From the IMG/VR virus record IMGVR_UViG_3300033148_008466, positions 1-25,007 of that record: a DNA stretch of 25,007 bases, one strand, 5' to 3'. How positions within the stretch are numbered: position 1 is the stretch's first letter; the number at the start of each line of letters is the position of its first letter. The position numbers and the translations under genes are program-made. The notes under the pieces are model-generated. The model did not search any database, was not told the origin of the DNA, and saw only the letters and a program-made list of their open reading frames with translations. Positions 22,492 to 25,007 of this stretch are shown here, piece by piece. The DNA comes from a virus.

Positions 22492-23920
22492 TTTCGAAAA
22501 TTTCGAAATTGGAATTACTCGTCAAGATTTCAGGGTTAGAGCGACCCTTGTGAATACTTTTATTCTTTTTGGTACTGCATTTACTGATAGTCAAGAAGCA
22601 CTACGTGGTTATGATTGGGATGATGCGGAAGAAATTAGGGATTACTATCGTGTATACCCAAATGATAAGGTTGATGAAAGTATTAATGATTATTATACAA
22701 TCGGAATGGGGTCGAAAAGAATTGGTGAAATAACGGAAAAAGTATACACATATCCACCAGAAATTAGTGATGTTGATATTGATGCAGGAAACGTAGCTGA
22801 TGATGGAAGTGATATGATTTTAGTTGACCCCAGCAATTATTCAATATTTAAACGAAATGGTGATTTTGTTTTCATCATTAATTGTAATAGAGATAAAATA
22901 CTAACAAATGATTTTGGTGACGAAGTTTCTACTAATTGGGATAATCTGAATGGTGTCTTTACAAAATTCAGGGGGTTTATCACCCTCGAAATAACATCAA
23001 CTGAATTATCAATGAGTGGTCGTGGTAAATTAAGACGAGAGAAAACACAAATCGAACCATATAGAATCAAATTAAAATTTCCACAACACGCAGCAAGCGC
23101 ACAAGGTTTTACCTATCAGAATGATTCAAAAACTGTTGCTTGGAGAAAACAACATGCAACTTTTGAGACTGGTAAATTTTATAGTGTCTCAAGATTTCAT
23201 GGAATAACATTTAATAATATTCATAAAGATTATCAAAATTTTGACCCAATGCAAGCTGGTCCGTTTTTCAGAAAATTTAGTAGCGACCAAGGTGAATGGG
23301 TTAATTATTTAGAAAAAGGGTCAAAAAATAATGTTGGTGTTATTCTCACTGAGGATATTCAGGGCACAATTAATAATTTTGCAGAATTCCCAAGTAATAG
23401 AACTGCTGGAACAAATCGTTTTGGTGCTAACTGGATGAATTTTGCTATATATCTACCACAATTAGGTAAAATGATTGATATTCAAGGCGGGAGTGACCGT
23501 GTGAAGGGTGTGTTAACGGCAGATTATTTTCATCCTCAATGGGAAGATGAAGTTAATTGGAATAAATATTTTTTGTTTGGTAATAGTATGCCTCTTGCTG
23601 CTGGTATGGTTAATACAGAAGGATTTGCACGTTCTGACTTGCATTGGACTGATATTATTGAAGTACCCCTTGATGATATAATTAGTATTAATAGTCATCC
23701 ATCGAAAGGATTTACAAGCACAGAACTCACTGGATTAGCAAATACTAATTATCGTAACGGTACTAATATTCCTACGGGTTGGACTGCTGCATGTCCATAT
23801 AGTGGTGGAAAAGTGAATGGTGTTCCAAGTGGTGGTGTTGATTCCAAATATTATTTCTATAAAGGATTTGATGCTGCAAACGTATTTGAATATATTTTTG
23901 AATTAGGTCTGGTAACATAA
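22421..23920 (+). CDS. C-terminal fragment of the broken structural protein
   Basis: The frame is open for 499 codons, but about the first 21 are a shifted reading of the region up to and including repeat copy 1. True sequence resumes at WGDFENFEIGITRQD in copy 2 and continues FRVRATLVNTFILFG. Later parts (YFHPQWEDEVNWNKYFLFGN, TEGFARSDLHWTDIIEVPLD) are well formed and look like a virion protein. It ends at a strong bidirectional terminator. Specific fold and T4 equivalent are not recognised. Confidence 0.65.
   Translation: MMSDHSGVISKISKLELLVKIWGDFENFEIGITRQDFRVRATLVNTFILFGTAFTDSQEALRGYDWDDAEEIRDYYRVYPNDKVDESINDYYTIGMGSKRIGEITEKVYTYPPEISDVDIDAGNVADDGSDMILVDPSNYSIFKRNGDFVFIINCNRDKILTNDFGDEVSTNWDNLNGVFTKFRGFITLEITSTELSMSGRGKLRREKTQIEPYRIKLKFPQHAASAQGFTYQNDSKTVAWRKQHATFETGKFYSVSRFHGITFNNIHKDYQNFDPMQAGPFFRKFSSDQGEWVNYLEKGSKNNVGVILTEDIQGTINNFAEFPSNRTAGTNRFGANWMNFAIYLPQLGKMIDIQGGSDRVKGVLTADYFHPQWEDEVNWNKYFLFGNSMPLAAGMVNTEGFARSDLHWTDIIEVPLDDIISINSHPSKGFTSTELTGLANTNYRNGTNIPTGWTAACPYSGGKVNGVPSGGVDSKYYFYKGFDAANVFEYIFELGLVT
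22438..22529 (+). repeat. exact 46-bp tandem duplication causing a frameshift
   Basis: Copies at 22438-22483 and 22484-22529 are identical, and the match runs one base further. Because 46 is 1 modulo 3, the duplication shifts the frame; both copies encode WGDFENFEIGITRQD, but in different frames. Each copy contains the 12-bp palindrome AATTTCGAAATT, a plausible slippage or assembly hotspot. Confidence 0.9.
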
Positions 23921-23923
23921 AAA

Positions 23924-23947
23924 AACCCCACGCAATCACGTGGGGTT
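23924..23947. terminator. bidirectional terminator
   Basis: The perfect 9-bp stem AACCCCACG / CGTGGGGTT has a 6-nt loop, with an A run before and CTCTTTTT after. It lies 3 nt after the structural gene's stop and 18 nt beyond the lipoprotein gene's stop, between convergent genes. Confidence 0.85.
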
Positions 23948-23965
23948 CTCTTTTTCATAATTAAT

Positions 23966-24376
23966 TTAATTTATTAAGAGCACGTAAGTGTGGTCATCAT
24001 AATATGGTGTATTTCCCACATCAAATACAATCGTTATTTCATCATTTATAAACGTACCATTTAAATATGGTGTACCATCCATCACATCACCAATAACAAC
24101 ATAATCACCTGTTATGGTCATGTCTTCGAAAGTAAGGTTAGAAGTACTGGTTTCATTTACTAAACTTACAGTCACCTCGTTACCAACAATGTTGATACTG
24201 AGTTTGGGATAGGTGTTACCATTGTAATTATCATCAGTGGCTTCCCAAGTAAGGTTCACCCAATCAGGAAACTGAGTTTCCAAAGTATCAGGAACAATCG
24301 GGTCGTCTTTCTCACAACTACAACTCATAAAAATAATTGTAAGAATAATTACTGCTAAATTTGTTACTTTTTTCAT
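23966..24376 (-). CDS. surface-type lipoprotein carried by the phage
   Basis: A 136-residue protein. MKKVTNLAVIILTIIFMSCS is a lipoprotein signal peptide with candidate lipidated cysteines at 19 or 21. The mature start around C21 reads CEKDDPIVPD; K-D-D just after the cysteine resembles the Bacteroidota lipoprotein export signal for display on the outer surface. The rest (about 40-136) is a small strand-rich domain (LSINIVGNEVTVSLVNETST, YVVIGDVMDGTPYL) of the kind seen in host lipocalin-like or Ig-like lipoproteins. It is the only gene here with a secretion signal, is convergent to the structural gene and closed by a bidirectional terminator, so it behaves as a separate cargo gene. Superinfection exclusion at the cell surface is a plausible but unproven role. 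Confidence 0.75.
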   Translation of the reverse strand: MKKVTNLAVIILTIIFMSCSCEKDDPIVPDTLETQFPDWVNLTWEATDDNYNGNTYPKLSINIVGNEVTVSLVNETSTSNLTFEDMTITGDYVVIGDVMDGTPYLNGTFINDEITIVFDVGNTPYYDDHTYVLLIN

Positions 24377-24395
24377 AATTTCATTTTTTTTAAGT

Positions 24396-24421
24396 TAAAC
24401 ATACTCATTATACGAAAACAA
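24396..24421 (-). promoter_or_regulatory. weak host-type promoter candidate for the lipoprotein gene
   Basis: The minus strand has TATGTTTA (24403-24396), 7 of 8 to TAnnTTTG, with TTG 15 nt upstream (24421-24419), shorter than the usual spacing. No GTATTTAT lies on this strand before the gene. Confidence 0.35.
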
Positions 24422-24458
24422 AATAGAAATGTTACAAAAAACAGAAAAAATTTTGCAG

Positions 24459-24466
24459 GTATTTAT
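24459..24466 (+). promoter_or_regulatory. late-promoter motif GTATTTAT, right-edge structural gene
   Basis: The sequence reads GCAGGTATTTATGATA, ending only 5 nt before the ATG at 24472. With T4-like geometry (motif ending near -6) transcription would start at or beside the A of the ATG. Confidence 0.6.
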
Positions 24467-24471
24467 GATAT

Positions 24472-25007
24472 ATGGATAGTAAACAAGATATATTACTTGG
24501 TAGTCAGAAGAATGTTGATAGTGTTAATATTGACAATTACACTAAAGTTGAATTAACGAGAAATGCTTCCGAAATCACAGAATTCACAGTAAATGATGTA
24601 GTAAATAGTACTTTGGTCTTTGATGCCGAAAGAGAGGAAAATCAGGTTTATAGGATATATGGTAGGATTGAATGGATGTCATTATTAAATGGTGTTGCAA
24701 TGGGTCATAATAGTTTGGAAGACTTCTTCAATCCCACTTATGATACTAATTCAAAAAATCTTCTTAATTCATTTGATTTTTATCTCGTAGCACCGTCTTC
24801 AGGTTCAACATATAATAATATGAGTGGTACAAAAAAAAGACGAAATTTTGAAGTAATTGCAACACCAAATGAATTTGAAATATATGAGGCTGGTTTCAGT
24901 AATAATGTTTATGGTGAACAAGTATATGGATTTAGTTTCAAAACAGATTTTGATGTTAGTGAATATTATGATAAACTTGGATTTCCATTAACCGAATTAT
25001 TTTTATA
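24472..25007 (+). CDS. structural protein, N-terminal part (cut by window edge)
   Basis: The frame is open from ATG 24472 to the window end, 178 codons, with no stop. It begins MDSKQDILLGSQKNVDSVNI and continues with EWMSLLNGVAM, DFFNPTYDT, RRNFEVIATPNEFEIYEAGF and FGFPLTELFL-like ending DKLGFPLTELFL. The pattern resembles hypothetical virion proteins of Bacteroidota phages; the fold is not recognised. The nearby ATG at 24465 hits a stop after four codons, so 24472 is the start. The late motif directly in front supports a virion role in the same regulon as the sheath and baseplate genes. Confidence 0.7.
   Translation, partial: MDSKQDILLGSQKNVDSVNIDNYTKVELTRNASEITEFTVNDVVNSTLVFDAEREENQVYRIYGRIEWMSLLNGVAMGHNSLEDFFNPTYDTNSKNLLNSFDFYLVAPSSGSTYNNMSGTKKRRNFEVIATPNEFEIYEAGFSNNVYGEQVYGFSFKTDFDVSEYYDKLGFPLTELFL

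Larger units (their letters stand above)
21857..23920 (+). pseudogene. large tail/baseplate structural protein, reading frame broken twice
   Basis: Three overlapping ORF pieces together spell one protein of about 670 residues. The N-terminal part (MNKSQRIYLSSGDTGND) leads into a carboxypeptidase-regulatory-like beta sandwich: YGVLVGRVLANGGIGVPNAK, then after the first break TALTNIAGDYMIFGVPVGTQ and VVHLSVDITDIG. The first break (22081-22107) behaves like one missing base: zero frame ends in unrelated residues, while the -1 frame continues AFGSFPIKEEIVGN. The second break is an exact 46-bp tandem duplication (22438-22529) that shifts the frame back. The two shifts cancel, so the last piece is again in the first frame, but a stop at 22220-22222 prevents continuous reading. 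The late promoter and terminator are intact. Recent decay, an assembly error and real variation are all possible. Confidence 0.75.

Noticed and set aside
1-25007. CRISPR array, tRNA genes, insertion sequences or integrase/attachment sites
   Set aside because: No regularly spaced repeats, cloverleaf-type sequences, transposase motifs or flanking inverted repeats were seen on either strand.

Overview
The window reads as part of the tail and baseplate late region of a contractile-tailed, T4-like phage that infects a member of the Bacteroidota. The phage identification rests on a recognisable tail set: sheath (gp18-like), tube (gp19-like), tape measure, gp26-like tail/hub assembly chaperone, gp5-like spike OB-fold protein, LysM/gp53-like baseplate protein, and a gp55-like late sigma factor. 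The host inference rests on AT-rich DNA, start codons preceded by A-rich leaders without Shine-Dalgarno sequences, two promoters matching the Bacteroidota pattern TTG-N19/20-TAnnTTTG, and a lipoprotein whose cysteine is followed by a K-D-D surface-export-like signal. No tRNA, CRISPR array or insertion sequence was seen.

Layout. 1-1610 (minus): two overlapping glycosyltransferase-type genes behind a host-type promoter. 1668-9387 (minus): LysM/gp53-like protein, a 1104-aa baseplate protein with an embedded OmpA-like domain, the tape measure, a 58-codon ORF, and the gp26-like chaperone. The last two are joined by a probable -1 frameshift site. 9514-13288 (plus): an unknown small protein, a HAD-nucleotidase-like protein, two glycosyltransferases and the late sigma factor. 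13329-16743 (plus): a tightly packed structural operon ending in the spike protein. 16765-17672 (plus): a PD-(D/E)XK nuclease with its own host-type promoter and a 41-aa ORF. 17718-21558 (minus): tail tube, a Glu-rich 131-aa protein and a 920-aa sheath. 21857-23920 (plus): a large structural protein broken by two frame disruptions, one of them an exact 46-bp tandem duplication. 23966-24376 (minus): a lipoprotein. 24472-end (plus): the start of another structural gene.

Regulation. The octamer GTATTTAT occurs nine times, always just upstream of a structural gene start and always in that gene's orientation, on both strands. I read it as the phage late promoter, counterpart of T4 TATAAATA, and the sigma factor at 12536-13288 as the likely reader. 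On the minus strand three of these motifs directly follow a hairpin, giving compact terminator-promoter joints. Non-structural genes (glycosyltransferase, nuclease) instead carry host-type promoters, so two promoter classes share the window.

The strongest points for follow-up are the sigma/late-promoter pair, the T9C4 slippery site that would make a G/GT-type tail chaperone fusion in front of the tape measure, the OmpA-like domain inside a baseplate protein, and the interrupted gene at 21857-23920.
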